DNA of 64,000 bases, from assembly GCF_023091745.1 (NCBI RefSeq), contig NC_068934.1, positions 17,252,434 to 17,316,433 on the forward strand, written 5' to 3'. A program made the translations under genes and the position numbers. The stretch is from Budorcas taxicolor (taxonomy: Eukaryota; Chordata; Mammalia; Artiodactyla; Bovidae). Of the stretch, positions 43,076 through 53,594 are shown one piece after another. The notes beneath the pieces were generated by a model that saw nothing but the letters and a program-made list of their open reading frames with translations, did no database searches and had not been told where the DNA came from. Within the stretch, counting starts at the first letter, position 1. The number at the start of each line of letters is the position of its first letter.

Positions 43076-43198
43076 TTTTCAAAATGTATATAGCAGATTT
43101 ATTTGGATATAATTCATACACTGTGTGAGTTGGTAATTAGATTGTGGGACGAGAAACTAAGTCACTTTGGCTATAAAGTGGCAAAGGGGATAGAATCA

Positions 43199-43298
43199 CT
43201 GGGGGGTCATTTCGGATGGCGTGTTCTGTGTCACGCTTGCCTCTAAGCCTGGGGGGTCATTTCGGATGCCGCGTTCTGTGTCACGCTCGCCTCTAAGC
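43199..43298. repeat. 50-bp tandem duplication, two copies
   Basis: Two units with a period of exactly 50 (43199-43248 and 43249-43298), each beginning CTGGGGGGTCATTTCGGATG. They differ at only three bases by eye, so the duplication is recent relative to the surrounding relics. Confidence 0.96.
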
Positions 43299-44389
43299 CC
43301 TAAGCACCAGTTACATTCCCTGACTTGTTGCTTAGAACCCCAGAATGGCCCCTACTGGCTTCTGAAAGCCTCGTGGGGGAAGGAAGCTTCTGGATCACAC
43401 GCAACTGAAGGAAGTGGACTAGAGAGGCTCTTGCAGGTGGCCAGCCTAGAGGTGGTGCTGGGGAGAGGGGGCGAGGAGGAGGCGAGGAGGGGACAAATCC
43501 AGGAGCCTCAGGGGAGTCCTGGCATGGTGGGCTGCGTGCAGCCCTGACCCTCCCCATGAGGCCCGTGAATGTCTGGAAGGGAACCTGCAGGGCAGAGAGG
43601 AGAGAAGGAAAGAGGGGAGAGGGGGCTCCCACAGAGCTGCCGGGAGAAGAGAAAACCCAGAAGCAGTTAATCCTGCTGGCTGAACTGTTTTTATAAACGA
43701 CACTCTAAAATCAAATAGATGCAATAAAAACACAGTGGCCTTTTCATTAAACATGCCACAGAGGCCCCTTGTTCAGCAGCCGTTGTCAATCAGATGGAGG
43801 CCATTGTCTCTTTCCCCAGCCCTCCATAATTGGCATCTGTCTGGGAGCAAACAAATAAATACCAGGCTGGCATTTTAACTAGGGCAGCAAGGAGAGGGGC
43901 GCTGCTTTCCAGAGTCTGCTCGGCGCTCCCAGCAGGTAAGGTCCTGGAGAAGCCTGTCCTCTCCAGGAGGGCCCAGATGCTAGGCCCCGCCAGGTATAGC
44001 TCCCAGCTTTTCTCCTGGACAGACCCGTTCTGATCTTTACCCAAAACTGCTGCTCCAGAGAGCCTGATTTCTGTTTTCTGCCTGCAGAAGCCCCTGGAAG
44101 ACAGTCAGTAGAGTTTCTTTTTGATGTTTTGCCTGGGGGACATCAAGGGAAACAGTAGACATGAGCACATTCTCTGGCTGACTTTGGATACAACCGCTTA
44201 TTAACAGCAATACAGCTCTCATGTTAAATAATACAAATAGAATTAACCTAACATGGTTAATTAGCAATAACATTGTTGCAGCGTAAGAGGCTAAGACTTG
44301 TGATTCACTAGTAAGAATAGCATAGTGACAGCATTGTTATGAATTTAGAGTTTCATAAAAGCATGATTGTCAGCCACTACTTTGGACAA
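43299..44389. other. No gene recognised; candidate conserved non-coding elements
   Basis: 43300-43660 is G-rich with chance frames on both strands. 43670-43900 and 44160-44300 are unique, AT-rich and dense in short homeobox/SOX-like motifs such as ATAATTGG (43827-43834), CCATTGTCT (43801-43809), TTAATTAGC (44257-44265) and ACATTGTTG (44271-44279). Regulatory function is inference only. Confidence 0.4.
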
Positions 44390-45040
44390 CACGTTCCTCT
44401 ACAGGCGATCCTCAGTATTCCCAGCAGTCATGTTCAAAGTAGCCATGAACACTGAATGAATGAATGCTGACCCACCTCTCCTAGAGAAATATTCTTACAT
44501 AGTTAGGGTCCTGTGAGCCTCTGGTCACATTTTCATCATCTGATCAACGCATCATCTTTTTTTCATGGAAATTTCTGTGTCAAAGCGCCTTTCAAAGTAT
44601 ATATTGTTGATTCATTAACATTGAACTCAGAGCTAACAGCGCTGTAACTCATGGCTGAACGAAGCTTATCTAATGTACCTATTTTCTCGGAAGGCACATC
44701 AGAGCCTTCCTACTTAGAAACACTAAATAGCACTTCAGCCCCATGCTTGGGGCCACTTTAAACAGCAAAATCACCAACAAAAATGTAAAAAGTGTGGCGC
44801 TGAATAGACCGCGAAAAGAGCACTTGTTTACAGGATGAGAGCAGAAACTAGACCACAGAGCCTTGCCTGGCTCCTCCTCAGCTGGGAACTCAAGCATCAG
44901 GAGACTCAAATTCCCCCATTCTGTTGTGTCCCACAGTGACTATAAGAACGCCATGAGTGTTGCTGTGGGGCAACAAGTAAATTGTAGGCAAATTTGTAAA
45001 TACATATTCCACAAATGAGGGTAGGCTAAGTCTTCGTGCA
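44390..45040. mobile_element. Ancient Tc/mariner-type DNA transposon relic (family uncertain)
   Basis: A 650-bp unit with imperfect inverted ends: 'ggcgatcctcagtattccc' (44404-44422) versus the complement of 'ttccacaaatgagggtaggc' (45007-45026). Interior blocks such as 'ctaacagcgctgtaactcatggctgaacgaagcttatctaatg' (44633-44675) and 'gtgtggcgctgaatagaccgcgaaaagagcacttg' recall a widespread mammalian DNA-transposon family (Kanga/MER104-like). I am not sure of the name. Confidence 0.5.
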
Positions 45041-45156
45041 CTTAGTTCTCAATCAAGCCAGCAACTTCCATCTTTTGGTGTTTTGAACTAAGGTTCAAAG
45101 AGTGAGACTGATGTGTTCAAAGTCAGACAGCTGGAATGTGGTTCATGATATAGCAC

Positions 45157-45340
45157 CAGGGGTCAGTGAACTGCAGCCCAGGGGCCAGCTGCCTGTTTTT
45201 GTAAATAAAGTTTTATTGAAACACATAAACACAGCCATACTCTTATGTTTACATAGTGTCTGTGCAGCAGCTTTTATGCCATAATAGCAGAGTTAAGTTG
45301 TTGCAACCGAGATCAGATAGCTCACAAAACCTGGTATAGT
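45157..45340. mobile_element. hAT-type DNA transposon relic
   Basis: 'caggggtcagtgaactgcagcccaggggccagctgcctgtttttgtaaataaagttttattg' (45157-45218), then 'catactcttatgtttacatagtgtctgtgcagcagc' and 'agagttaagttgttgcaaccgagatc'. This matches the common mammalian non-autonomous element with 'ggtcagcaaactatggcccgtgggcc' ends. Confidence 0.75.
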
Positions 45341-45760
45341 TATGATCCAGTTAGGGGAAAACTGTGTTATCCCAAATTCTCTCTTTTTTAGTTCAGAGGG
45401 CACATGTTCTCTCTGGTGTTAGTACCAGTGCTTTTCCTAAACAATGTGTTTTCTCTCTTGAACAATGGGAAGTTTATAACTGATTATGTTTCCTTCTTTA
45501 CAATGATGGAAAGAAGCTCAAAGCCTAAAAGAGCCAGAGATACCTGGCACTCACATGATAGGAGCAGAAAGGATCTTCCATCTCCTTTACACTGGAAGGG
45601 AGTTAGATTCTTTCCAAAAATGTGGTCAGTTTAGAGGTTATACAGGCATCTGGGCCTTTCCAGTAATGAAGGGTTTCATCTGGAGCAGAACCATAGGAAT
45701 TCCATAGGAATTGTAGTTTTTACTAAGAAGAAAAAGGCATACTATCTGAAAATAATCTTT
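45341..45760. other. No gene recognised
   Basis: Unique DNA. A direct repeat AGGAATTCCATAGGAATT occurs at 45696-45713. Confidence 0.5.
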
Positions 45761-45764
45761 ATAG

Positions 45765-46030
45765 CTAACTACCAATTACTGAGAACTTATTATGTGCAAG
45801 CACTATGCACAACTTACACCATTTTCTTTCCTCTATGTCATGTAGTATTTAGGCCAAGAGAGCCTTTGTCACACAGCTCAGTGTCATTATCCCTTTTTAC
45901 AGACTAGGAAACCAAGAACCAAAGATGCTTAACCAAAGATGTTAATGTGTTCTAGGTCACAAAGCAAGGCAGTGAGAGGTTTGAGATTTGAAGCCAGGTG
46001 TGTCTGTCTCCAGAACTTACTCCTTACACT
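45765..46030 (-). mobile_element. MIR SINE, antisense, with small insertion
   Basis: 'actgagaacttattatgtgcaagcactatgc' (45778-45808), 'cccttttacagactaggaaaccaagaacc' (45892-45920), 'ctaggtcacaaagcaaggcagtgagagg' and 'gaagccaggtgtgtctgtctcc'. Confidence 0.8.
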
Positions 46031-46568
46031 CCATCCCGCCTTACCCAGCATCAACCTTCATCCTTCCAGCTCTCAGAATCAGGGCTGTGGGCTGGGCAGT
46101 GAGGTGTTTCTGACATTCTCCTCATGCTGGGACATTCATCTTTGGCTTAAACAGGGTGGGTGTCCTCCATAGAACATTGAGGGAGGGGTGGGAGAGGGGA
46201 CCATGTCCAGAGTGGACTGATGGAGGTTGGTGTGGTGAGAAGGCCTTGCAGCAGCTCAGGGATGAGATAGTGGTAGCTGGACACTGGTGCTGCCAGTGAC
46301 CGGCCAGACGCGTGTAGGAACCAGAACTGACAAGGCCCAGTGATTGATACTGCACGTGTATAGGGAGAAGGTGAGATCAGTGGCTCCCAGTTTCTGGCTG
46401 ACGTGACTAGGTAGATGGTGGGGTCCTTCTCTGGGGCCAGGGAGGAGATGGAGAACTCGTTCTGTGCAGGCTGAGCTTGAGCCCCCATGAGATACTCAGA
46501 GGAAATTCCCACTTACAAGTGATGGGAGCTTTTGTCCCACTCTGGTATATGTGACATGTGATATGTAT

Positions 46569-46609
<41 letters not shown>

Positions 46610-47115
46610 CTCATAATGTATGTCTGTCCCTCAAAACTATGTGGTATTGAAAAGTAGAGAGCCTTTGTTTAATGAAAGCAATGGCTTCAGTGTTTGTTTT
46701 TTTTTAATGGTTACTCTTTGTAAACGATACTGAAAGACTTACCAGTCTTCTTGCTCACGTCTTTGTGCTTGTAAGAAAAGGGAAAGCTGTGCTTTGGTCA
46801 ATTCAGAACCTCCTCTGTCTCCATCAGAACCAATAAATACCTGCTGTCACCCTGTAACTGCACCTCCTAAACTCTTTAGTACATAGCATAAGTGGAAGGC
46901 TGTAAAGACTCTGTTAAGGAAGTCTCTAGTGAGACCAGAAGCCAATATATGGGCCTGTGCCTTTCAGAAGGATGGGCTCTGGGGCACAAGAATTAAACTC
47001 CCTCCCCTCCATTCATTCTTCTTCTCCAGCAGCAACATTTATGAGTATTTATCGAACATCTGGGCATCCAAGTGATGCAAAGCACTTTGCAGCAGTGGCA
47101 TGGAAGCTTGTGGGA
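46031..47115. other. No gene recognised; contains an AT dinucleotide array
   Basis: Unique DNA. Minus frames at 46122-46512 are unsupported. 46561-46610 holds the AT array. Confidence 0.5.
46572..46605. repeat. (AT)n microsatellite
   Basis: A run of about 17 AT units. Self-complementary, hence able to form a cruciform. Confidence 0.97.
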
Positions 47116-47119
47116 GCAG

Positions 47120-47225
47120 ACATTTCTGTCTGTTTGATGCATTGCTGTGTTGTCTGGGCCTAGACCGTGCTTGGTATGCTTGCTACATGGTAGGTGATCA
47201 GGAAGTTATTTGTTGAGGGGATAAA
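47120..47225 (+). mobile_element. L2 LINE 3' end, sense
   Basis: 'gcctagaccgtgcttggtatgcttgctacatggtaggtgatcaggaagttatttgttgagggg' (47158-47219) corresponds to the L2 3' end. Confidence 0.65.
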
Positions 47226-47259
47226 CAAGTGAAAAAAGATACTTCCTGCTGACACAGAA

Positions 47260-47592
47260 GATCAATTCAGTCATCCAGCATTTATTCCCCACGTGTCAGA
47301 TCTTGAGTCAGGCCGTGGGAACACACAGAAGTGTAGACCAGCCCGGCACTCAAGAAGTATTACGCAGGAGACCAGCTGATCAGCAGGTCATGGTCGTTCC
47401 TGGGAGAAGTGTTCCTGCAGCAGCAGGAACTGCGTGCCAAGAGAAGCAAGTGGGGGCTGGCAATCCCGACTCCAGGTGGGAGACCAGGAATGCTTCACAG
47501 AGGAGGCAGCATTTGACCTGGGTCTTGAAGGATGAGGAAGAGTTTTCTGAGTGGCAGCTGAGAGAGGTATCCAGACAGAGGAAACCTTTTGG
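47260..47592 (-). mobile_element. L2 LINE, antisense
   Basis: 'attcagtcatccagcatttattcccc' (47265-47290), 'gaatgcttcacagaggaggcagcatttgacctgggtcttgaaggatgagg' (47487-47536), 'gcagctgagagaggtatccagacagagg' follow the antisense L2 order. Confidence 0.78.
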
Positions 47593-47840
47593 GGAGGGAG
47601 CTGAGACAGTTGTTCTGGTCATTAGATGGATATAGATGGTCTATCCTCCCAGTGCTTGAGAAAGACTAGATTGTTATCCAAATCCCCACTCCCTCCCCAC
47701 TTCTCATGTTAGCATCCTTCTAGGAGATGAGGAAAAGAGGAGAAGAGAGAAGGGTAAAGTTTATTGGTGGGAGAAAAATGTTGGGAAAAAAGCACGCACA
47801 GGGAAACATGGATACATACTTGAAAAACATGGTTTTAAGA

Positions 47841-48120
47841 AGCACTTTCCAACAGAAATATACTATTTTATAACATGTAAAATATGTTATAACATTTCTA
47901 GTAGTCATTTTAACAAGTGAAATTAACTTTATTAGTATATTATTTAACATAAAATATTAAAATATATCATTTCAACCTGTACTTAATTAAAATTTAAATT
48001 CTTGTTTTTCATTCTCATTCTTTGAAATATTAGCTATTTTATACTTATAACACATATTAATTCAGACTAGCCATATTTCAAGCCACACGTGGCCAGTGGC
48101 AGCTGTATTGGACAATGCAG
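47841..48120. mobile_element. Non-autonomous hAT-type DNA transposon (MER3-like), near complete
   Basis: Imperfect terminal inverted repeats: 'gcactttccaacagaaata' (47841-47859) against the complement of 'gtattggacaatgcag' (48105-48120). The centre is A/T-rich, then 'gactagccatatttcaagccacacgtggccagtggcagc'. An inner palindrome lies at 47869-47892. Confidence 0.68.
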
Positions 48121-48199
48121 GCCTAGACGCCCACACTTTTTAGCTCAGTACACAGTGCAAAACTTAGGAATGAAGGAACATCCGGGGTCCACCCATTCC

Positions 48200-48310
48200 C
48201 ATTCATATGCCTTTGTTCACTGGTTCACTTGTGCACACAGCATTTATTGAATGTCCCTTCTGCACCTGGGGCTTCTGATATGAAGTCAAACAAGGCATTG
48301 TGTGGTCACC
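48200..48310 (-). mobile_element. L2 LINE 3' end relic, antisense (weak)
   Basis: 'cagcatttattgaatgtcccttctgcacctggggcttctgatatgaagtcaaac' (48238-48290) loosely fits the antisense L2 end. Confidence 0.5.
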
Positions 48311-48597
48311 AGCAAGCATGCAGTTTTGTGACTCCCAGGCCAGTGAATCGGCCATTTATAAGGGACCTGAGATCTGTCCATTTACCAGAGATTTCAAACC
48401 ACAGCCTGTGGGCTGTCTGTGGCTTTTTCGCATACCTGGCCTTCATCACTCATCAGGTTACCTGTAGACCCACTGCAGGTATTTGTGTCTCAGAACTCTG
48501 CATGAGAAATCCCTAAGAAATTGGAAGCATTGATGATACCAAAGGCAGGATAGATATAGAGAACCACAGGTCATGGTTGGTCATTCCCACTTGCATT

Positions 48598-48638
48598 CTA
48601 GAATCATCTGGTTCTCTTGTTAATACACCATTTCCTAC
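48598..48638 (-). mobile_element. MER5A DNA transposon, left part, antisense
   Basis: 'tctagaatcatctggttctcttgttaatacac' matches the antisense MER5A block 'cagaatcacctggagggcttgttaaaacac'. The element continues at 49131 after a BovB insertion. Confidence 0.72.
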
Positions 48639-49130
48639 CTAGACAGTGTATTAACAAGAGGAGACATCACTTTGGCAACAAAGACCCATATAGTCAAAGT
48701 TATAGTTTTTCCAGTAGTCCTGTATGGATAGGAGAGTTGGACCATAAAAAAGGCTGAGCACTGAGGAACTGATTCTTTTGAACTGTGGTGCTAGAGAAGA
48801 CTCTTGAGAGTGCCTTGGACAGCAAGGAAATCAAACCAGTCAATCCTAAAGGAAATCAACCCTGAATTTTCACTGGAAGGACTGATGCTGAAGCTGAAGC
48901 TCCAATACCTTGGCCACCTGATGCGAAGAGCCAACTCATTGGAAAAGACCCTGATGCTGGGAAAGATTGAGGGCAGGAGGAGAAGGGGATAACAGAGAAT
49001 GAGATGGTTGAATGGCATCATTGACTCAACGGACATGAGTCTGAGCAATCTCTAGGAGATAGTGAAGGACAGGGAAGCTTGGTGCTCTGCAGTCTATGGG
49101 GTCACAAAGAGTCAGACACGACTGAACGAT
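48639..49130 (+). mobile_element. BovB LINE 3' end, sense, inserted in MER5A
   Basis: From 'ctagacagtgtattaacaagaggagac' through the C-terminal coding part to 'cacaaagagtcagacacgactgaacgataaca'. It is diverged and ends in an ACA-type tail rather than GAACT repeats. Frame breaks throughout. Confidence 0.93.
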
Positions 49131-49200
49131 AACAGCCCTCAGGGATTCTGATTCAGTTGGTCTGACATGGACTGGAGACTGAGTCTTTTTTAAAGCTCTA
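49131..49200 (-). mobile_element. MER5A DNA transposon, right part, antisense
   Basis: 'cagggattctgattcagttggtctgacatgg' (49140-49170) matches the antisense MER5A block 'gtttctgattcagtaggtctggggtgg', the next segment after that at 48598-48638. Confidence 0.72.
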
Positions 49201-49897
49201 CCAGCTATTTTAGTCCTAACATGCTACTGCTGGAAAACCACAGCCCAGAGAGGCAGTTTGTTTTGGCCAGAGTCACAAAATACACCATCCTCCTAACTTG
49301 CAACCCACTGCTGTTTTCCCCAAACAGCACTGAAGGCAGAGGGGCCCTCAGAACCTTCCTGAATATTCAAGAGGCATCCCGCACATCAGCAGCTTGGAGC
49401 AGGGGAGGCAGGAATCTGTAACTGCTGTGTTGCCTCTTCAAGAACAAAGCCCTTGCCGGTTTACCACTCTGGGAAGATTGCCAGGCTCAAGTATTAATAA
49501 TAATCTCTTTGTTGTTTAAATGCCTTATAATTGCATAAATAAAGCTTACTTTCTCTTCTTTAATGGTAATGAGGCTTATTTGACTGATTGGTTGATTAAT
49601 AAGACTCTAATTTCTTTACTGACAAAACACAAAGGCCAAAAGACGGATGCTGGGCGCTAGTAGCTTGCAACGCGAAGCAACCATTCCGCTTTTTAGCTGC
49701 TGAATCTCGGAGAGAAGGGTAGCAGTGGCTTCCCTGCAGTCAGATATGGATAAATAAAAGCTGCAGACAGTTTGAGGAAGCAGGTTCCTGCATTTTCCTG
49801 AAGGGCTGTTCCTGAACACCACTTTCTTCATAGTCTACAGTGTCTGTCCTGTGAAGACCTGTGGGAAATATGTCTCTGATTTCAGTGCCCATCATGC
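49201..49897. other. No gene recognised; candidate conserved non-coding element
   Basis: 49480-49625 is unique, AT-rich and motif-dense: TTGTTGTTTAAAT (49509-49521), TTATAATTGCATAAATAAAG and TTGATTAATAAGACTCTAATT (49592-49612). A weak antisense MIR piece may lie at 49240-49300. Regulatory role is inference. Confidence 0.4.
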
Positions 49898-49905
49898 TTG
49901 CACTC

Positions 49906-50121
49906 GATTCCCAGGTGGCTCAGTGGTAAAGAACCCTCCTGCCAATGCTGGAGATGCGAGCTCGATCCCTGGGTCAGGAAGATCTCCTGGAGAAGGAAAT
50001 GGCAACCTACTCCACTATTCTTGCCTGGGAAATTCCATGGACAGAGGAGCCTCCTGGGCTAGAGTCCATGGCGTTGCAAAGAGTCAGACACGATTTAGCA
50101 ACTCAATCACAGCAGTAATGG
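49906..50121 (+). mobile_element. Bov-tA SINE
   Basis: Slightly shortened head ('gattcccaggtggctcagtggtaaag'), a near-intact B box region (GCTCGATCCC) and tail 'agtcagacacgatttagcaac'. An 8-bp duplication TTGCACTC occurs at 49898-49905 and 50122-50129. Confidence 0.95.
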
Positions 50122-50276
50122 TTGCACTCATCCTGGTAGTACTCTATGCACACTTGTAGACACTGGCAATTGTGAAATTGATCATGTTTGCTGTTTTCCG
50201 TTGGACACCAGGAAACTCAGAGCCAAACCGGTGTCTAGCCAGCAACAGGCATAAAATCCTCAGCAAATGGTTGATG

Positions 50277-50345
50277 TAATAACAGCTCACATTTGTTGAG
50301 CATTTACCATCTTCATGAACCCCCGGTAACTTACTTTCTGCAAAC
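50277..50345 (-). mobile_element. MIR fragment, antisense
   Basis: 'taataacagctcacatttgttgagcatttacc' fits the antisense MIR 3' end. Confidence 0.6.
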
Positions 50346-50965
50346 TTAAGTTTCCTGAAAAACTAGACTGCAGCTCTCCCTTTTATAAATCAAGTAATGT
50401 TTTCAATGCCCCAGAGGAATAAAGAACTGGTTCATTTAAATCAGAGATCCCAGTGCTGTGAGTAATGACCTCCTTACGCCACCATGTTTGCAGTGTCATT
50501 TGCTGGTTTTCAGACTCTCTCTTGACCTACAGAGGAGGCCAGCTGGGCCCGGCTGCTGCCTCCGAGTTGGCTGTGAACTTAGCTTTCTTTTCCTGAGCCC
50601 AGAAAAACCCCGACCCTAGCAACAAATCACAGGCCAGAGCTGAGCCCTGACAGGGGCCCAGGGTTGTAGACGGCTTTGCACTGTCACGCACTGGCCCAGA
50701 GACAAAGGGAAACAGGAGGGCTTTTATTGGTCACCTGCCTCCGTGCACGGGGCTCCTGATAGATAACAGATGGAGAGACGAGGGAGTTAATGAGGTCGGC
50801 GTTCTGGCCAAATGCTCTGCATCTTCCTCTTGCCACTGAGTCGTTGGAGAAGAATGTTGCTCTGGGCGGGTGGGGCAGGGAGAGCTCAAAACAAGCTGAG
50901 CTTTCACCAGAGGTGTTGGGAGAAGCGGGGAGGTGAGAATGGTGTGCACTGATGCGATTCATCTC
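50346..50965. other. No gene recognised
   Basis: Unique DNA. Minus frames at 50684-50962 overlap each other and show no motif. Confidence 0.5.
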
Positions 50966-50967
50966 AA

Positions 50968-51220
50968 TTCAGTGCATATTTATTAAGCGCTTCGTACCTT
51001 AGTCACCTTTAGGTATCACCCCACCCCCACGTATTCTTCCAGAATACCCTTCCGTGTAGTTATCTTTATCTGCATTTTACAGCTCAGCAACTTAAAAGGC
51101 TCAGAGATGTTAAGTAACTTGGCCAAGATCACCCAGCCAGCCTAGAACTCAGCTGGGATTTGAACCTAAACCTCTCCCTGTCTTTAAACCTCATGCATCA
51201 TGCTGCTTCTCCAAGCTGTA
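50968..51220 (-). mobile_element. MIR SINE, antisense, near full length
   Basis: 'cagtgcatatttattaagcgcttcg' (50971-50995), 'tctgcattttacagctcagcaacttaaaaggctcagagatgttaagtaacttggccaagatcac' (51070-51133), 'gctgggatttgaacctaaacc'. Confidence 0.87.
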
Positions 51221-51572
51221 AGACCACTCGTTCCTTTTAAAATTGTTTTCAGGGTTGCATCTTGAGGTCTCATTTCCGAAGTATCTCTTCTTGCTATAGT
51301 GAGGAAATAGGGTTGGGAAAGAGACTGATCTTCAAAGCATTGGGAGCAATGGATGGAAGGAGCCGTTTACACTTAGAAAATTTGTCTTCGGTTCTAGGCG
51401 GGGTGGGGGGGAGTTAGTAATTTAATCGTCAGGGCCGACGTCCACTTCCTGGGGGGCTTCTTGTTTTCAGCCAGATGTTTTTCGTTGAATCTGGTAATTT
51501 TCAAAGAAAGGTCAGGGCTGGTCTCTGTGAATAGAGCTCATGGAAGACCATGGGAAACCTCCCATAAACAGC
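51221..51572. other. No gene recognised
   Basis: Unique DNA with a short G-run (51403-51411). Confidence 0.5.
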
Positions 51573-51574
51573 GT

Positions 51575-51730
51575 GTGTCACGGCACTTTACAATTCCTAC
51601 CCTCTCCGAGGCTCTCTCACAGCAGCCCTGTAAGGCAGCCTCATTATTGGCCCCATTTTATGAATGAGAAAACTGAACCCCTAAGACTTTCCCAGATCAA
51701 GTGTAGGAAGATGCAAGCTTGATACCTGGC
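51575..51730 (-). mobile_element. MIR SINE relic, antisense
   Basis: 'cagcagccctgtaaggcagcctcattattggccccattttatgaatgagaaaactgaacccc' (51620-51681) matches antisense MIR. Confidence 0.8.
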
Positions 51731-52470
51731 ACATCTGGGTACTGACAGACCATTAGAACTTCAGATTCCTACCTCTGAGGCTTTTTCCTTCCATCACACC
51801 ATCTCTGCTGCCTCGAGAAAAAGTAATCTATCCTGAAGGCTGTTTTTTTCCAAATGTAAGGAAACCCTTGCTGGGCTGTGATCTCATGTTCCTCACAGCC
51901 TCCCTTTGGAGTCTCCATGGACCATGCACATGACTAACTTTTATCTATCCAGAGGTTATAAGAAAGCAAATGTTGGCAGCATAACATCTTTCTTCAGAGA
52001 CACAGAAGGCTGCCCCAGGATTTGTCTATGGAGGTCGGGGAAGAAATTTGAGAGGCTGTGGAGGAAGAAGGCACTGGCTTTGTTTTGTCAAGATCTGTGC
52101 TTTTTAAACAGTTTCATCCCCAAACCCATAACATCCCTCCTCCTAAAGAAAAAAAAAAACCACAATGTATAAGCCACCATATTCTGTGCCCACAGCTCCC
52201 TCTTGGCCTGTGTATTTCTAGCCTGGCCCCCAGACCCCGTGGGAAGTGGGGACAGCTCTTCTCAGGGGTCAGTGGTGTGGGGTGCAAGGGGGTGCTGAGG
52301 GTGAGCTAAGGGCTCAGACCCAAGCCACACCCAGAGGGAAAAGGCAAGGTGGACTCTGGAGGAACCATCGCGTAGCTGAGAGTCCTTGAATCTCAACCAT
52401 CCAGATAATGGAACACATCAGAATCAAGAGCAGGGTTGAGGAGCTGGGTGGAGAAGGCCAGAGGAGGGCA
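51731..52470. other. No gene recognised
   Basis: Unique DNA with an A-run at 52148-52159. The plus frames at 51906-52309 are unsupported. Confidence 0.5.
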
Positions 52471-52474
52471 CCAA

Positions 52475-52650
52475 TGCTTGTGGAGTGCCCCCTGTGGGCC
52501 AGCTAGTTGCCATACACGTTTTCCTCTTTTTCCCAACCACATGAAGTTGCAAGATGAGGAAGTTGAGGCTCAGAGTCCTAACAACATGTCCATAGCTTGT
52601 CAGAGACAGAACTGAGACCAGAGCCCAGGTTTCTGATGCCAGAGCTGGAA
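52475..52650 (-). mobile_element. MIR SINE, antisense
   Basis: 'gcttgtggagtgccccctgtgggccagctag' (52477-52507), 'gcaagatgaggaagttgaggctcagagtcc' (52550-52579), 'ccagagcccaggtttctgatgcc'. Confidence 0.8.
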
Positions 52651-52791
52651 ACGGGATCAGGGAGGATCTATGCTTGCTAACACAGCAGGAGGCAGTGCTC
52701 CTGTGTCTGACCTCATATATGGTGTGAGGTCAGAAGTGTGTGATCATGAAGTCAGGTGTGGGTCTTCTCAGGCATGCTATATGTATTAAAG

Positions 52792-52905
52792 GTCCAGACC
52801 TGTGCTGTCCAGCGTGGTAGCCACTAGCCACCCAGGCTATTTTAAGTTTATTAAATTAAAATAAGAACTTCAATTCCTGGCTTGCATGAGCCACATCTCC
52901 ACTAT
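52792..52905. mobile_element. hAT-type DNA transposon fragment
   Basis: 'cagacctgtgctgtccagcgtggtagccactagccacc' (52795-52832), then A/T-rich sequence and 'gcttgcatgagccacatctcc'. Fits the non-autonomous mammalian family with 'gtgctgtccaatatggtagccactagccac' ends. Confidence 0.7.
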
Positions 52906-53316
52906 TTTAGCCTTCATGTTACTAGTACTGTATTAGTACAGGTGTGTAAAACATGCTTGTCTCTGCAGAAAAGTCTGTGGGACAGACCTGGTCTAGTGGG
53001 GTTCAGAGCCAGCCAGATACAAAAGCGAACAGATTGAACCACCTCTGGGTCTGAACCCCAACCTAGACCTGGCCCAAAGGGGCCTGAACAGTCCATCCCC
53101 TCCACCAGGTGCTGTTGGTGGCTCTGGAGCTCAAAGTCCTGTGACCCTTGCATGTTCAGCACCTTGCTTCCCATGGCCGAGCTGGTCAGCGTCAGCTGTA
53201 TGTGTCCTGCAGATCCCCCAGGGTCAGCTCCAAGGTCTTATACTGTGCGCCACTGCACTTTTTAGAGCATTTCATCCCAATCATTTTATCCTATGTCCAG
53301 AACAAGAACCTAGCAC
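52906..53316. other. No gene recognised
   Basis: Unique DNA. Short frames only. Confidence 0.5.
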
Positions 53317-53326
53317 AGAAGCCCTA
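53317..53326. repeat. Target-site duplication, left copy
   Basis: AGAAGCCCTA, identical to 53510-53519. Confidence 0.93.
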
Positions 53327-53509
53327 AGTGAGTGAAAGTGAAAGTGAAGTCACTCAGTCGTGTCCGACTCTTTGTGACCCCATGGACTGTAACCTACCAG
53401 GTTCCTCTGTCCATGGGATTTTCCAGGCAAGAATACTGGAGTGGGGTGCCATTTCCTTCTCCAGGAGATCTTCCCAACCCAGGGATTGAACCCAGGTCTC
53501 CCACATTGT
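53327..53509 (-). mobile_element. Bov-tA SINE, antisense, 5'-truncated
   Basis: It starts with the tail (GTGAAAGTGAAAGTGAAGTC follows 53331) and stops at 'ccaggtctcccacattgt', lacking about 35 bp of the tRNA-like head, so the A box is gone. Exact 10-bp target duplications on both sides show the truncation happened during insertion. Confidence 0.95.
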
Positions 53510-53519
53510 AGAAGCCCTA
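53510..53519. repeat. Target-site duplication, right copy
   Basis: AGAAGCCCTA, identical to 53317-53326. Confidence 0.93.
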
Positions 53520-53594
53520 GGTATGGGTGAAATCATAGCTCTATGAAGAAGACAGATGAGTTAACAGTCATTACAGCCTTGTGATAAGGGTTTA

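Noticed and set aside
46572..46605. AT array as a replication origin or bacterial feature
   Set aside because: It is a simple dinucleotide microsatellite in mammalian DNA.
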